A DNA stretch of 64,000 bases from Micromonospora gifhornensis (GTDB lineage Bacteria; Actinomycetota; Actinomycetes; Mycobacteriales; Micromonosporaceae), in assembly GCF_016863515.1 (NCBI RefSeq), contig NZ_BOPA01000011.1, forward strand, positions 1-64,000, given 5' to 3'. Under the pieces are notes generated by a model. It saw only the letters and a list, made by a program, of their open reading frames with translations, was not told the DNA's origin and did no database searches. Shown in pieces: positions 10,750-21,378 of the stretch; position 1 is the stretch's first letter; each line of letters starts with the position of its first letter. The position numbers and the translations under genes are program-made.

Positions 10750-12032
10750 CGGGGGTACGCCGGGAACTCGGCGACCAGCTCGGCCACGTCGGCGGCGACC
10801 CCGGCCAGTACGTCGGCCCCGCCCGGAGCCGACGGATCAGCGCGTACCGCTCGGGCTATCAACTCCGCTACCTGCCGCATCTGTGGTTCGGTCATGCCCT
10901 GGGTGGTGACGCACGGGGTGCCCACCCGGATACCGGAGGCGACCATCGGCTTGTGCGGGTCGTACGGAATGGCGTTCTTGTTCAGCGTGATGGTCGCCGC
11001 GTCGCACCGCGCCTCGGCCTCGGCCCCGGTCACCCCGGTCTCCTGGAGGTCGATCAACGCCAGGTGGGTGTCGGTGCCGCCGGAGACCGGGCGCATGCCC
11101 TCGGCGGCCAGCCCGTCGGCCAGCGCCTGAGCGTTCGCCACCACCTGGGCGGCGTAGCGCCGGTACTCCGGCTGGGCCGCCTCGTGTAGGGCGACCGCCT
11201 TGGCCGCGACGGCGTGCATCAGCGGGCCGCCCTGGGTGAACGGGAAGACCGCCTTGTCGATCCGCTCGGCCAGCGACTCCCGACAGAGGATCATCCCGCC
11301 GCGCGGTCCGCGCAGCACCTTGTGCGTGGTGGCGCAGACGACGTCGGCGTACGGCACCGGTGAGGGCACGGCCTGCCCGGCGACCAGCCCGATGAAGTGC
11401 GCCGCGTCCACCATCAGGTACGCCCCGACCTCGTCGGCGATCTCCCGGAACAGCGCGAAGTCGATCAGTCGGGGGTACGCCGTCGCGCCACAGATGATCA
11501 TCTTGGGTCGGTGGGCCAGGGCGAGGTCGCGTACCTCGTCGTAGTCGATCAGCTCGGTGTCCCGCCGGACGGTGTAGCCGACCGGCTGGAACCACTTGCC
11601 GGAGAAGTTGACCCGGCTGCCGTGGGTCAGGTGCCCACCGTGCGGCAACTCCATCGCCAGCACCGTGTCCCCCGGCTGCACCAGCGCGGCGTACGCGGCC
11701 AGGTTGGCGCTCGCCCCCGAGTGCGGCTGGAGGTTGGCGTGCTCGGCGCCGAAGAGGTCCTTCGCCCGGGAGATGCCGATCTCCTCGGCCCGGTCCACCT
11801 GGGCGCAACCGCCGTAGTAACGCCGCCCCGGATAACCCTCGGCGTACTTGTTGGTCAGCGTGGAGCCCAGCGCGGCCAGCACGGCCGGCGAGGTGAGGTT
11901 CTCACTGGCGATCAGTTGCAGGCCGGTACGCAGCCGGTCGAGTTCGCCGAGCACCACCTCCGCGATCTCGGGATCGCTGGTGCTCAGTTGCTCGAAGTCC
12001 GGCCCCCAAAAGGTGCCTGTCGCGGTCTCCAC
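10746..12032 (-). CDS. glyA: Serine hydroxymethyltransferase
   Basis: 428 residues. This PLP enzyme interconverts serine and glycine using tetrahydrofolate and supplies one-carbon units. Visible are the PLP-binding lysine in [18 protein letters not shown], the cofactor-site [11 protein letters not shown], the N-terminal substrate region [13 protein letters not shown]...[15 protein letters not shown], and [17 protein letters not shown]. It is the first gene of the minus-strand cluster that runs into atpI. In Streptomyces a wecA/rfe gene usually lies between glyA and atpI; none is present here. Confidence 0.96.
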   Translation of the reverse strand: METATGTFWGPDFEQLSTSDPEIAEVVLGELDRLRTGLQLIASENLTSPAVLAALGSTLTNKYAEGYPGRRYYGGCAQVDRAEEIGISRAKDLFGAEHANLQPHSGASANLAAYAALVQPGDTVLAMELPHGGHLTHGSRVNFSGKWFQPVGYTVRRDTELIDYDEVRDLALAHRPKMIICGATAYPRLIDFALFREIADEVGAYLMVDAAHFIGLVAGQAVPSPVPYADVVCATTHKVLRGPRGGMILCRESLAERIDKAVFPFTQGGPLMHAVAAKAVALHEAAQPEYRRYAAQVVANAQALADGLAAEGMRPVSGGTDTHLALIDLQETGVTGAEAEARCDAATITLNKNAIPYDPHKPMVASGIRVGTPCVTTQGMTEPQMRQVAELIARAVRADPSAPGGADVLAGVAADVAELVAEFPAYPR

Positions 12033-12037
12033 AGCGC

Positions 12038-13525
12038 ATGAGTCTATTGGGCCGCAGACTGGAAGCCGTGAGATGCCTGGTCACCGGCGCGACAGGTTAC
12101 ATCGGCGGACGTCTGGCGCCCCGCCTGCTGGCACAGGGGTACGACGTGCGCTGCCTGGCCCGACGGGCCGGACGGCTGCGGGACGTGCCCTGGTCCGGGC
12201 AGGTCGAGATCGTCGAGGCGGACCTGAGTCGGGCGGAGACACTGCCCGCGGCGTTCGACGGCGTCGACGTGGCGTACTACCTCGTGCACTCGCTCGGGCA
12301 GGCCGGTTTCGAGGCCACCGACAGGCAGGCCGCCACGAACTTCGCCACCGCGGCCCGGGCGGCCGGCGTACGCCGGATCGTCTATCTGGGCGGTCCGGAG
12401 CCGGCGGCGGACGACCCGGCCACCTCGGCGCACCTACGCTCGCGCAGCGAGGTGGGGCGGATCCTGCACGCCAGCGGGGTGCCGACGGTGGTGCTGCGGG
12501 CAGCGGTGATCATCGGCTCCGGCTCGACGTCGTTCGAGATGCTGCGGTACCTCACCGAGCGGCTGCCGGTGATGGTCACCCCGCGCTGGGTAGCCAACCG
12601 GATCCAGCCGATCGCGGTCCGCGACGTGCTGCACTACCTGATCGGCTGCGCCAGCCTGCCGGCCGAGGTCGACCGGGGCTTCGACATCGCAGGCCCGGAC
12701 GTGCTCACCTTCGGCGAGATGATGCAGCGCTATGCCCGGGTCGCCGGGCTGCCCCGCCGGCTGCTGCTGCCGGTCCGCCCGCTGACCCCGACGCTCTCGT
12801 CGTACTGGGTGGGGTTGGTCACCCCGGTACCCAACGCGCTGGCCCGGCCGCTGGTCGCCAGCCTGATCCACGAGGCCGTCGCGCACGAGCACGACATCGC
12901 GGCGTACCTGCCGGACCCGCCGGGCGGGTTGACCGGCTTCGACGAGGCCGTCGAACTGGCCCTGGCCAAGGTCCGCGACGCCCAGGTGGAGACCTGCTGG
13001 TCCACGGCGGCCGGACCGAACGCACCGGCGGAGCCGCTGCCCAGCGACCCCGACTGGAGCGGCGGCACCGCCTACACCGACGTACGGGAGCGGGCCGTGG
13101 CGGCCTCACCGGAGGCGCTGTGGCAGGTCATCGAAGGCGTCGGTGGCGAGCACGGCTGGTACTCGTTCCCGCTGGCCTGGTCGATACGCGGCTGGCTGGA
13201 CAAGCTGGTCGGCGGGGTGGGGCTGCGCCGGGGTCGACGCCACCCGCAGCACCTGAGGGTGGGCGAGGCGCTGGACTTCTGGCGGGTCGAGGAGATCGTG
13301 CCGGGCGAGTTGCTGCGACTGCGCGCCGAGATGCGGCTACCCGGCCGGGCCTGGCTGGAGCTGCGGGTCCAGCGCGGCGACGACGGTGGCGTCCGCTACC
13401 GGCAGCGCGCCGTCTTCCTGCCGCACGGTCTGGCCGGGCACGCCTACTGGGCTGCGGTGGCACCCTTCCACGCCCTGGTCTTCGGCGGCATGGCCCGCAA
13501 CATCACCGGCCGCGCCGAGCGGTAA
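12038..13525 (+). CDS. NAD(P)-binding SDR fused to SRPBCC/DUF2867 domain
   Basis: 495 residues. The N-terminal atypical short-chain dehydrogenase/epimerase domain has the GxxGxxG motif ([17 protein letters not shown]) and a [11 protein letters not shown] stretch. From about residue 345 a second domain ([40 protein letters not shown]) matches the DUF2867/SRPBCC C-terminus seen in bacterial NmrA-like proteins. Substrate unknown. The ATG is 5 nt from the divergent glyA start; a GTG at 12068, just before RCLVTGATG, is an alternative start. A 54-nt dispersed element follows the gene. Confidence 0.85.
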   Translation: MSLLGRRLEAVRCLVTGATGYIGGRLAPRLLAQGYDVRCLARRAGRLRDVPWSGQVEIVEADLSRAETLPAAFDGVDVAYYLVHSLGQAGFEATDRQAATNFATAARAAGVRRIVYLGGPEPAADDPATSAHLRSRSEVGRILHASGVPTVVLRAAVIIGSGSTSFEMLRYLTERLPVMVTPRWVANRIQPIAVRDVLHYLIGCASLPAEVDRGFDIAGPDVLTFGEMMQRYARVAGLPRRLLLPVRPLTPTLSSYWVGLVTPVPNALARPLVASLIHEAVAHEHDIAAYLPDPPGGLTGFDEAVELALAKVRDAQVETCWSTAAGPNAPAEPLPSDPDWSGGTAYTDVRERAVAASPEALWQVIEGVGGEHGWYSFPLAWSIRGWLDKLVGGVGLRRGRRHPQHLRVGEALDFWRVEEIVPGELLRLRAEMRLPGRAWLELRVQRGDDGGVRYRQRAVFLPHGLAGHAYWAAVAPFHALVFGGMARNITGRAER

Positions 13526-13535
13526 GCGCCGAGCG

Positions 13536-13589
13536 GTAAGGAAGGGCACCTTCTTATCGCCTTCTGTAGAGCAGGGGCCCCTTCTTAAC
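13536..13589 (+). repeat. 54-nt dispersed 3'-end element, copy 1
   Basis: Layout: left half GTAAGGAAGGGCACC...TTATC (23 nt), spacer GCCTTCTGTAGA (12 nt), right half GCAGGGGCCCC...TTAAC (19 nt). It follows the SDR gene stop. The last 14 nt of that gene (GCGCCGAGCGGTAA) are duplicated so that a second TAA begins the element. It has the same orientation as the upstream gene. Confidence 0.85.
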
Positions 13590-13603
13590 AGTCAGGCTCA
13601 GGC

Positions 13604-15715
13604 TCAGTTGCCGGTGCGTTCGCCGGTGACCCGCCAGGCCGTCGTGTCGCTGGGCGGCACGAAATCGCGGACCGGCTGGTCCCGCAGGGCGAAGGCGAGG
13701 ATCTCCCCCACCGAATCCACCATCGCCCGCTGCACCGCGTGACCCACCGCGTCCTGGGGATCGTCCGGGTTGGCCGCCATCGCGGCGACCGCCAACTGTG
13801 GGGTGAACGCCACCACCGTCTCCGTGGCGTACCGCTCGGAGCTGCCGGTCTTGCCGCCCACCGGCCGATTGAGCTGGCCGCGCAGTCGGGTGGCCGTGCC
13901 GCCGTCGCAGGTGTGGTACATCGACTGGTCACCGACCGGGCAACGCGCCGCGTCCACCGCCGCACGGGACACGTCCACGTCGAGCACCTGCCGGCAGTCC
14001 GGTTGCCCGGCACCGACCCGCCGTCCGGTGGCGTCGGTGATCGAGGTGATCGGAGTGGGGGCGCACCAGATCCCCTCCGCCGCCACCGTGGCGTACGCCC
14101 CGGCCAGGTCCAGCGGGGTGGTAGCAGCCACGCCGAGCGTGAACGGCCCCCAGTCACGTGCCCCGTGCCGGGCCAGCTGGGCGTCGTCGCCGGCCCGCAA
14201 CACAATGCCGAGCCGTTCGGCCATCTCCACCACCCGGTCGGCACCGACCTGCTCGGTCAGCCAGGCGAAGTAGGTGTTGACCGACTGCCCGAAGGCGGTC
14301 CACATGTCGTGCTCGCCGCTCATCGACGCGCTGGCGTTCTCCGGGCACCAGTACCCGCCGCAACTGGTCTCGCCGCTGATCTGGTACCTGGTGCGAATCC
14401 GGTCCGGCGCGTCGAACACGGTGTTCAACGGCAGCCCGGCCTCCAGCGCGGCCAGCAGCGTGAAGAGTTTGAACGTGGAGCCGCCCTGATAGCCGACGAT
14501 CGTGCCGCCCCCGCCGACGAGCTGGTTGACGGTGTTCGGGTGGTTCTTCTGCCCGGGCGGGTTCGCCGCCACGCTGTAGGTCCGGTTCACCGACATGGCC
14601 AGCACCCGCCCGGTGCCGGGCTGCACGACCGCGGTCGGCATCGCGTACCGGGCCTGCGCCGAGTAGACCCGACGCACCTGCTCGGTGGTGGACCGCTGCA
14701 CCGCCGGGTCGAGGGTGGAGACGATGGTGAAGCCGCCCCGGCGCAGGGTGCGCTGCCGCTCGTCGACGGTGCTGCCGAACGCCCGCTGGTCGTTCCACCA
14801 GCGGGTGAACCAGTCACAGAAGAAGCCCCAGTCGTTGTGCCCCTCAGGCACCGCCGTGCAGTCGTTCGGGGTCTCGCTCGGGCGCAGGTTCAACGGCTCG
14901 GCCTGGGCGCGCTGGGCCACGTCGGGCGGGACCTGGCCGGACTCGACCAGCCGGTCCAGGACGTACCCCCGACGAGCCATCGCGCTGTCCGCGTCGCCGT
15001 GGATCGGGTCGTCGGTGTGCGGCGAGCGCACCAACCCCGCCAGCAACGCGGCCTGAGCCAGCGTCAACTCGGCCGGCGAGACCGAGAAGTAGCGCTTGCT
15101 GGCGGCGGCGACACCGTACGCGCCGGCGCCGAAGTAGGCGATGTTGAGGTACCGGGCCAGGATCTGATCCTTGGTGAGCTCCCGTTCCAGGGCGAGCGCG
15201 TACCGGATCTCCTGAACCTTGCGGGCGGTGCTCACCTCGGTGGCGGCGGCCCGCTGCGCCTCGCTGAGCCGGGGATCGTTGCTCAGTACGTTGCGCACGT
15301 ACTGCATGGTCAGCGTGGAGGCACCCTGCCGGGTGGCGCCGTCGCGCCGGTTGACGGTGAAGGCCCGCAGGATGCCGCGCAGGTCGACCCCGCTGTGTTC
15401 GTGGAAACGGGCGTCCTCGGCGGCGATGATCGCCTGGCGCATCACCGGCGCCACCTCGTCCAACGGCACGTCCACCCGGTCCTCCTGGTAGAAGGAGGTG
15501 ATCAGGGTGGTGCCGTCGTTGGCGTACAGGTTGGACCGTTGGGCGGTCGGCGGCGTGCGCAGTGTGTTGGGCAGATCCGCGTACGGCGCGGAGAGCGCCG
15601 AGAGACCAACGCCGTACACCAGCGCGGCGGGCAGCGCCGCCACCGCCAGCGCCAGTCCGGCCAGAGCGCCGGCCAACAGGACGGTGAACACTTTCGGCAG
15701 CAACGCCCGGGTCAT
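13604..15715 (-). CDS. Class A penicillin-binding protein (transglycosylase/transpeptidase)
   Basis: 703 residues. A bifunctional peptidoglycan synthase anchored by an N-terminal helix (residues about 10-35). The GT51 transglycosylase domain shows the catalytic Glu in AIIAAEDARFHEHSG (E100) and GASTLTMQYVRNVL. The transpeptidase domain shows SxxK as STFK (S413-K416), SVN (478-480) and KTGS (622-625). The C-terminus is short and has no PASTA domains. GGAG lies five bases before the ATG. It lies between the phosphatase gene and a 54-nt element belonging to the convergent SDR gene. Confidence 0.95.
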   Translation of the reverse strand: MTRALLPKVFTVLLAGALAGLALAVAALPAALVYGVGLSALSAPYADLPNTLRTPPTAQRSNLYANDGTTLITSFYQEDRVDVPLDEVAPVMRQAIIAAEDARFHEHSGVDLRGILRAFTVNRRDGATRQGASTLTMQYVRNVLSNDPRLSEAQRAAATEVSTARKVQEIRYALALERELTKDQILARYLNIAYFGAGAYGVAAASKRYFSVSPAELTLAQAALLAGLVRSPHTDDPIHGDADSAMARRGYVLDRLVESGQVPPDVAQRAQAEPLNLRPSETPNDCTAVPEGHNDWGFFCDWFTRWWNDQRAFGSTVDERQRTLRRGGFTIVSTLDPAVQRSTTEQVRRVYSAQARYAMPTAVVQPGTGRVLAMSVNRTYSVAANPPGQKNHPNTVNQLVGGGGTIVGYQGGSTFKLFTLLAALEAGLPLNTVFDAPDRIRTRYQISGETSCGGYWCPENASASMSGEHDMWTAFGQSVNTYFAWLTEQVGADRVVEMAERLGIVLRAGDDAQLARHGARDWGPFTLGVAATTPLDLAGAYATVAAEGIWCAPTPITSITDATGRRVGAGQPDCRQVLDVDVSRAAVDAARCPVGDQSMYHTCDGGTATRLRGQLNRPVGGKTGSSERYATETVVAFTPQLAVAAMAANPDDPQDAVGHAVQRAMVDSVGEILAFALRDQPVRDFVPPSDTTAWRVTGERTGN

Positions 15716-15810
15716 CAGCTCTCCCCGCAGGAGCCGTCAGGACCCTCTCAGAATGGCGCTTTTCACCACGTACGCCGCCCTTTCCCCCGAATACGGAGGA
15801 AATTCACCGA

Positions 15811-16422
15811 TCAGGGCAGCAATGCCGCCGCGAGCGGATGAACGGTCTCCTCGATCTCGTCGGCTACCCGGGTGAAGCACTGGTCACCACGGCCCCACGG
15901 ATCGTCGAGGTCGTCGCCGGGCAGCAGCGCGCCGCCCTGACGGGCCGCGTGTGCCGCCTCGACAAGTGCCACCCCGCGGGCGTGCACCGCCTCCGGCGTC
16001 GCCTCGGCCGCCGGCAACGTCGCCGGATCCACCGTGGCGAGCATCCGGCCGAACTCGCCGAGCACGAAGGTGCGCGACGCGGCGTCCGGGCGCAGCGCCA
16101 CCACGTACTCCTGCTGGTCGGCGGTGGCGGTCAACACCAGGTCCGCCGCGTCGATGTGATCCGAGCGCAGCTTCCGGGCGGCGAACCCGGCGGTGCTGCC
16201 ACCCCGGTTGACCACCTGCCGCGCGGCCGGCGGGTTCATCTCCTCGCCGGCGTGCCAGCCGCCCGTGCCGGCACTGTGACTGTGCAGGACCTCGTCGGCG
16301 CGGGCCGGGTCGACGTCACGCCGGACCAACCGCTCCCGTACGGCGACGACGAGCAGCCGCTCCGCCATCGGCGAGCGGCAGATGTTGCCCATGCAGACGT
16401 GCAGGACGGTGAACGGGGGCAT
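15811..16422 (-). CDS. Low-molecular-weight protein tyrosine phosphatase family protein
   Basis: 203 residues. The signature loop CX5R is present at the N-terminus (VLHVCMGNICRSPMAERLL). The general-acid region may be DDLDDPWGRGDQCF (DPW) near residue 178. Relatives dephosphorylate tyrosine or, in cell-envelope operons, regulate polysaccharide synthesis. It abuts the tsaC stop with no gap and is probably the last gene of the prmC-tsaC-phosphatase unit. Confidence 0.9.
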   Translation of the reverse strand: MPPFTVLHVCMGNICRSPMAERLLVVAVRERLVRRDVDPARADEVLHSHSAGTGGWHAGEEMNPPAARQVVNRGGSTAGFAARKLRSDHIDAADLVLTATADQQEYVVALRPDAASRTFVLGEFGRMLATVDPATLPAAEATPEAVHARGVALVEAAHAARQGGALLPGDDLDDPWGRGDQCFTRVADEIEETVHPLAAALLP

Positions 16423-17067
16423 CTACGCCACCTGACTCTCGCGCAGCTCCGGCACCACTTCGCGGAGCTTGGCCAGCCCGATGCCACCCTCCCGGACGAG
16501 CACCGGCACGTCACCTGTGAGATCCACGATCGTGCTGGGCACCGGATCCACGGCCGGTCCCGCCTCCAGGTACGCCCGCACCGAGTACCCGAGCTGGTCA
16601 CGCGCCTCGTCGGCGGTGAGCGCGGGCTGCTGGCCGAACTTGTTGGCCGACGCGACCGCCATCGGGCCCGTCTCGCGCAGCACCTCCAACGCCACCGGAT
16701 GCAACGGCATCCGCACCGCCACCACCCCGCTGTCGTCGCCGAGATCCCAGCGCAGGCTCGCCGAGTGCTGCACCAGAATCGTCAACGCGCCCGGCCAGAA
16801 CGCCTCCACCAGGTCTCGCGCCGCGGCCGGCAGCGAGAAGACCAGGCCGTCGAGGGTGTGCCGGGAACCGATCAGCACCGGCGGCGGCGAGTGCGGGGCA
16901 TCCTTGGCGTCCAGCAGGGCCCTGACCGCGTACGGGGTGAAGGCGTCCGCGCCGATCCCGTAGACCGTGTCGGTCGGCAGGACCACCAACTCGCCGTTGC
17001 GGACCGCCTCGATGGCCGCAGCGATGCCGCGGTCCCGGTCGGCCGTTGACCGGCAGTCGTAGAGCAT
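16423..17067 (-). CDS. tsaC: L-threonylcarbamoyladenylate synthase (Sua5/YrdC/TsaC)
   Basis: About 214 residues. It makes threonylcarbamoyl-AMP from threonine, bicarbonate and ATP for the t6A37 modification of ANN-decoding tRNAs. Typical features are VLPTDTVYGIGADAF, AFWPGALTILVQ, VRMPLHPVALEVL, GPMAVASANKFGQ and PSTIVDLTG. The prmC stop (TGA) lies inside GTGATG, so this gene starts at GTG 17070 or ATG 17067 with no clear Shine-Dalgarno, which implies translational coupling. Confidence 0.94.
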   Translation of the reverse strand: MLYDCRSTADRDRGIAAAIEAVRNGELVVLPTDTVYGIGADAFTPYAVRALLDAKDAPHSPPPVLIGSRHTLDGLVFSLPAAARDLVEAFWPGALTILVQHSASLRWDLGDDSGVVAVRMPLHPVALEVLRETGPMAVASANKFGQQPALTADEARDQLGYSVRAYLEAGPAVDPVPSTIVDLTGDVPVLVREGGIGLAKLREVVPELRESQVA

Positions 17068-18020
17068 CACGAGGAGTCAGTCTGCCACGTGTCGACCGGA
17101 CCGGCTGCCGGGTGGTCCGCACGGCGGGACGCGGTGGCGAACCGGGCCCGCCCGGCGAGATCCCGGTGCGCGCTGATCGCGGTGTAGCGACCGTCCTCGG
17201 CAAGCAGTTCGGGCACCGCCGCGCCGTGCGTGTCGTCGTGTTCCACGCCGAGCTGACCACCCGGCCGCAGCAGCGTCGCCGCCCGGTCGATCACCGGACG
17301 GATGACGGCCAGGCCGTCCGCCCCGGCGAACACCGCCTCCGCCGGGTCGTGCCCGGCCACCTCCGGGGGTACGGCCACCGCCTGCGGCACGTACGGCGGG
17401 TTGCACAACAGCACGTCGACCTGACCGACCAGCCCGGCCAGCAGGTCGGGGTCGGTGACGTCCGCCTCGACCACCTCGATCGGCCGGTCCCCCGCCGCAG
17501 CCCGGTCGGCGGCGTTGCGCCGCAGCCAGGCCAGCGCGGCCGACGAACGCTCGACCGCGACCACCCGGGCGTCCGGCACCTCCTGGGCCACCGACAGCGC
17601 GATCGCCCCGGACCCGCTGCACAGGTCCACCACCAACGGCCGGGGCCGGCCCGCCCGACGGGCCTGCTCGATCCCCCAGCCGGCGAGCAGTTCGGTCTCC
17701 GGGCGCGGGACGAAGACACCCGGCCCGACCGCCAGCTCCAGATGCCGGAAAGCGGCGTCACCGGTGAGGTGTTGCAGCGGCTCCCGCCGCGCCCGCCGAC
17801 CCACAAGCGCTCGGTAACGGTCCAGTTGCTCGTCGGTGAAACCGTCGGCGATGGCCAACCGACCCCGCGGCACCCCGAGCACGTACGCGGCCAGCAGTTC
17901 CGCCTCCACCCGGGCCGAGGTCACCCCGGCGGCGAGCAGTTCCCGGGCCGCGACGGCCACCAGCGGAGACGGGCGGTGTCGTCTCGTACCTTCGGACGGG
18001 TATTGCGGCTCGGTGGTCAC
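17067..18020 (-). CDS. prmC: Peptide chain release factor N5-glutamine methyltransferase
   Basis: About 317 residues from the GTG at 18020. It methylates the Gln of the GGQ motif in RF1/RF2, and prfA lies just downstream in the conserved gene order. The SAM-binding motif VVDLCSGSGAIALSVA, the catalytic NPPY (VDVLLCNPPYVPQ) and the N-terminal RRARREPLQHLTGDAAF...VPRPETELL are all visible. No Shine-Dalgarno precedes the GTG; CATGAT six bases upstream suggests a leaderless start. A GGDEF gene is inserted between prmC and prfA on the other strand. Confidence 0.93.
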   Translation of the reverse strand: MTTEPQYPSEGTRRHRPSPLVAVAARELLAAGVTSARVEAELLAAYVLGVPRGRLAIADGFTDEQLDRYRALVGRRARREPLQHLTGDAAFRHLELAVGPGVFVPRPETELLAGWGIEQARRAGRPRPLVVDLCSGSGAIALSVAQEVPDARVVAVERSSAALAWLRRNAADRAAAGDRPIEVVEADVTDPDLLAGLVGQVDVLLCNPPYVPQAVAVPPEVAGHDPAEAVFAGADGLAVIRPVIDRAATLLRPGGQLGVEHDDTHGAAVPELLAEDGRYTAISAHRDLAGRARFATASRRADHPAAGPVDTWQTDSS

Positions 18021-18090
18021 GCCATAATCATGAATCGTCGCGGTGCACGTGCAAAAGCAGGTGCAGCGGCGCACCGACAGGAGGTCGCGG

Positions 18091-19641
18091 GTGGGCTGGC
18101 TCGACCGGGTCGACGACCAGGTTGACGCCCTGAGAAAGGCGCGGGCGCTCCAAGAGGTGAGCCGCTCCACAGAGGCGTACGCGATCCTGGAGCAGGTGCT
18201 GCGTACCACAAGTGCTCCCCACGCCCGTGCCGATGCGCTGGTGCAGCGCCTCTCCGCGCTGATCAACCTGGGCCGCACGGCCGAGTACACCCGGGCCATC
18301 GAAGAGGCGTCCGCCGCGGTACGCGATCTCGCCGAGCCCTACCTGCACGGGCACCTCAACGCGCTGGCCGCGCTCGCCGCGCACCACCAGGGCGCGCTGG
18401 ACCGCTGCGTCACCCACCTGGTGCGATCCGCCCGCGCGTTGGGAGCGGTGGACGACCCGGATCGGGACACCGCCTGGGGCTGGCACGACCTGGCGATGGC
18501 CTACTCCTACCTGAGCTTCCACGGCTACGCCCTCGGTGCGATCGAACGGGCCCGGCAACTCGGTAACGCCGCCGGCATCCCGGAGGAAACGTTCGCCGCC
18601 CCGGGCATCCGGCTGCGCAACGCGGTGGCCCTCGACCACACCGGTGACGGTGACGGTTGCCTGCGGGTACTGCGGGACATCGCCACCGACCTCGACCGGT
18701 TCATCGCCACCGGCACCGCCGACCGGCTGCGTCCCAGCAGCCTCGCCGCCTACGGCTACGCCGGGGCCCGGCGAGCCGCCCTCGGCGACGTCGTCGAGAC
18801 CGTCCGCGGCGCCGACCCGGCCCGACTGCTCGGGCACGGGGCGGACAGCGCCCGCGCCCGCGACATGCGCCAACTCGGCCAGGTCTGTCTGGCCATCGCC
18901 GACGGTCGGCCGATCGAGGCGGTCACCCGGCTGGGCAGCGTGCAGGTCTCCGCCGAGACCCTCGGCGCCGCCGAGCCGGCCCGGCTGCGCAGCATCGCGC
19001 TGGGTCGGGCCGGCGACCATGCGGGGGCGCACCGGGCCGACCGGTTGGCCTTCCGACTCGCCGCCCAGCGTCACGACCGGCTGCGCGACGTCTACATCGA
19101 CGGCATCGCGGCCCGCATCGATCATGAGGAGATGCGCCGCGAGGCGGCCCGTTTCGAAGGTGAGGCGCTTACCGACCCGCTGACCGGGCTGCCGAACCGC
19201 CGCCGGCTGGAGCGCTACATCGCGGCAGTGGTCGCCCGGGGCGAGCGGGTCGTGATCGGCGTCTGCGACCTGGACGGCTTCAAGGCCGTCAACACCCGGC
19301 ACGGGCACCACTCGGGGGACCTGGTCCTCCAGCGGATCGCCGGGGTGATCAACCGGGTGATGCGTCGGGGTGACTTCGTGGCCCGCTACGGCGGCGACGA
19401 GTTCGTGGTCGTGCTGCCGGGCGCCGGGATGACCGAGGCCGCCGAGGTGGCCCGGCGCATCGACGCCGCCATCCGCACCGAGGACTGGGAGTCGCTGGTG
19501 CCCGGCACCCCGGTCGGGGTCAGCATCGGGTTCTCCGAGGTCGCTCCGGGTGGTCCGGGGCAGCGCGACGCCCTCGGCGCCGCCTTCGAGGCGGCCGACC
19601 GGGAGATGCTGCGGGCCAAGGATCGCCCCCGCAGCGCCTGA
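18091..19641 (+). CDS. Diguanylate cyclase (GGDEF) with TPR-like N-terminal region
   Basis: 516 residues from GTG 18091, chosen because AGGAGG lies six bases upstream. The first ~360 residues are helical and Ala/Arg/Leu-rich (RSTEAYAILEQVL, HLNALAALAAHHQGALDRC, RARQLGNAAGI), like TPR repeats. The C-terminal domain has LTDPLTGLPNRRRLE, VCDLDGFKAVNTRHGH and an intact GGDEF (ARYGGDEFVVVLPG), so cyclic-di-GMP synthesis is expected. No I-site RxxD is obvious just before GGDEF. No transmembrane segment is seen. Its presence splits the usual prfA-prmC pair. Confidence 0.93.
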   Translation: MGWLDRVDDQVDALRKARALQEVSRSTEAYAILEQVLRTTSAPHARADALVQRLSALINLGRTAEYTRAIEEASAAVRDLAEPYLHGHLNALAALAAHHQGALDRCVTHLVRSARALGAVDDPDRDTAWGWHDLAMAYSYLSFHGYALGAIERARQLGNAAGIPEETFAAPGIRLRNAVALDHTGDGDGCLRVLRDIATDLDRFIATGTADRLRPSSLAAYGYAGARRAALGDVVETVRGADPARLLGHGADSARARDMRQLGQVCLAIADGRPIEAVTRLGSVQVSAETLGAAEPARLRSIALGRAGDHAGAHRADRLAFRLAAQRHDRLRDVYIDGIAARIDHEEMRREAARFEGEALTDPLTGLPNRRRLERYIAAVVARGERVVIGVCDLDGFKAVNTRHGHHSGDLVLQRIAGVINRVMRRGDFVARYGGDEFVVVLPGAGMTEAAEVARRIDAAIRTEDWESLVPGTPVGVSIGFSEVAPGGPGQRDALGAAFEAADREMLRAKDRPRSA

Positions 19642-19665
19642 GTGGGCTGGGCAGCCTGAGCAGGC

Positions 19666-20763
19666 TCAGCGGCGGGCGAGTTCCGGATCGCCGGCCAGCC
19701 GGGCGGCCCGGTCGGCCTCGCTGAGCGCGTCCAGCACGCCGTCGAGTTCGCCGGCGAGCGCCAGGTCGAGGTTGTACGCCGTGTAGCCGATCCGGTGATC
19801 GGTGATCCGGTTCTGCGGGAAGTTGTAGGTGCGGATGCGCTCCGACCGGTCGACCGTGCGCACCTGTGCCTTGCGCGCGTCCGAGGCGGCCGCGTCGGCC
19901 TGCTCCTGGGCGGCGGCGAGCAACCGGGCCCGCAGGATCCGCATCGCCTGTTCCCGGTTCTGCAACTGGGACTTCTCGTTCTGGCAGGACACCACGATGC
20001 CGGTGGGCAGGTGGGTGATGCGCACCGCCGAGTCGGTGGTGTTCACCGACTGGCCGCCGGGCCCGGACGAGCGGAACACGTCGATCCGCAGTTCGTTGGG
20101 GTCGATGGTGACGTCGACGTCCTCGGCCTCCGGCAGCACCAGCACCCCGGCGGCACTTGTGTGGATGCGGCCCTGCGACTCGGTGACCGGCACCCGCTGC
20201 ACCCGGTGGACGCCGCCCTCCCACTTGAGCCGGGACCACACGCCGTTGCCGCCCTCGGGAACACCCTTGGTCTTGATGGCCAGCGAGACGTCCTTGACCC
20301 CACCGAGGTCGGAGTCCTGGGCGTCGATCACCTCGGTGAGCCAGCCACGTCGCTCGGCGTACCGGGTGTACATCCGCAGCAGATCGCCGGCGAACAGGGC
20401 CGACTCCTCGCCGCCCTCGCCGGCCTTGATCTCGACGATGACGTCCTTGGCGTCGTGCGGATCGCGCGGAATCAGCAGTTCGGCCAGCCGTTCCTCGATC
20501 GCGGGCAGCTCCGCGGCGAGCGTCTCCGCCTCGGCCGCGAAGGACGGGTCCTCGGCGGCCAACTCCCGCGCCGCGGCCAGATCCGCCCGGGCCTGTTCCA
20601 GCTCCGCGGCGGCCTTGTTCAGCGGGACCAGCTCGGCGTACCGCCGGCCGACCCGCCGGGCGGTGCCCTGGTCGGCGTGGATGGCCGGGTCGGCCAGTCG
20701 CTTCTCCAGCTCGGCGTACTCGTCGAGGAGCCGGGCCAGGCGCTCGCTGCTCATGCGGGGCAT
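19666..20763 (-). CDS. prfA: Peptide chain release factor 1
   Basis: 365 residues. RF1 reads UAA and UAG. The codon-recognition tripeptide appears as PVT ([14 protein letters not shown]; PxT is the RF1 type). The GGQ peptidyl-transferase motif is in [17 protein letters not shown], and the family region [14 protein letters not shown] is present. Start is ATG 20763 or ATG 20754; AAGGAG is only two bases before the first. It lies downstream of rpmE behind a strong hairpin (20802-20839). Confidence 0.96.
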   Translation of the reverse strand: MPRMSSERLARLLDEYAELEKRLADPAIHADQGTARRVGRRYAELVPLNKAAAELEQARADLAAARELAAEDPSFAAEAETLAAELPAIEERLAELLIPRDPHDAKDVIVEIKAGEGGEESALFAGDLLRMYTRYAERRGWLTEVIDAQDSDLGGVKDVSLAIKTKGVPEGGNGVWSRLKWEGGVHRVQRVPVTESQGRIHTSAAGVLVLPEAEDVDVTIDPNELRIDVFRSSGPGGQSVNTTDSAVRITHLPTGIVVSCQNEKSQLQNREQAMRILRARLLAAAQEQADAAASDARKAQVRTVDRSERIRTYNFPQNRITDHRIGYTAYNLDLALAGELDGVLDALSEADRAARLAGDPELARR

Positions 20764-20801
20764 CGCTCCTTCGACGGCGGCTACGGGTGGGAACAGACGG
20801 A

Positions 20802-20839
20802 CGACGCCCGCGTCCGGCGGGAACCGGACGCGGGCGTCG
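20802..20839 (-). terminator. Perfect 16-bp hairpin between rpmE and prfA
   Basis: CGACGCCCGCGTCCGG and its exact reverse complement (20824-20839) flank a 6-nt loop, 10 nt beyond the rpmE stop. There is no T-run. It probably terminates or attenuates rpmE transcripts before prfA. Confidence 0.7.
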
Positions 20840-20848
20840 GACCAGGAG

Positions 20849-21073
20849 CTACTTGGCCTTCTTGGCCTGAACCTTGGCGTACTTCTGCTGGAACTTCGCG
20901 ACCCGACCAGCGGTGTCCAGGACGCGCTGCTTGCCGGTGTAGAACGGGTGGCAGGCGCTGCAGGTCTCGACGTGGATCGAGCCGCCCTTGGCGGTGCTGC
21001 GGGTGGTGAAGGTGTTGCCGCAGGAGCAGGTGACGTCGGTGCTCACGTACTCCGGGTGGATGTTCTGCTTCAT
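20849..21073 (-). CDS. rpmE: 50S ribosomal protein L31, zinc-binding form
   Basis: 74 residues. The sequence begins [16 protein letters not shown] and carries the zinc-binding cysteines of the C+ type (CSCGN and [12 protein letters not shown]). The tail is basic ([11 protein letters not shown]). Start: ATG at 21073, with GAGG four bases upstream. It is located between rho and prfA, as in other actinobacteria. Confidence 0.97.
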   Translation of the reverse strand: MKQNIHPEYVSTDVTCSCGNTFTTRSTAKGGSIHVETCSACHPFYTGKQRVLDTAGRVAKFQQKYAKVQAKKAK

Positions 21074-21378
21074 GTCGCCTCGGTCCTCTCGTCGTGGTCG
21101 CCGGGTCGCCCTGGCGCGCCGCTGCGCGCCGATCAAGGGGCGTGAACCGGAACCGGTGGCCGATTGACCAGTCTGCCATGGCCCTCGCCGGGCCCCGGAA
21201 TCGGGCCACACCAGCTGGTCGCCGGTAGCAACATCGGGCCGTCCGTAGGCATTCCCGCCCCCCGCCGGCAGCATTCCTCCGCCCGCCGCATCCATCCCGA
21301 CGACCCCGTCCCGGCGGCTCCACCCCTCCCGCCGTCCCCCAGCCACGCACCGCTCGGCGGAGATACCCCCCTCCTTGC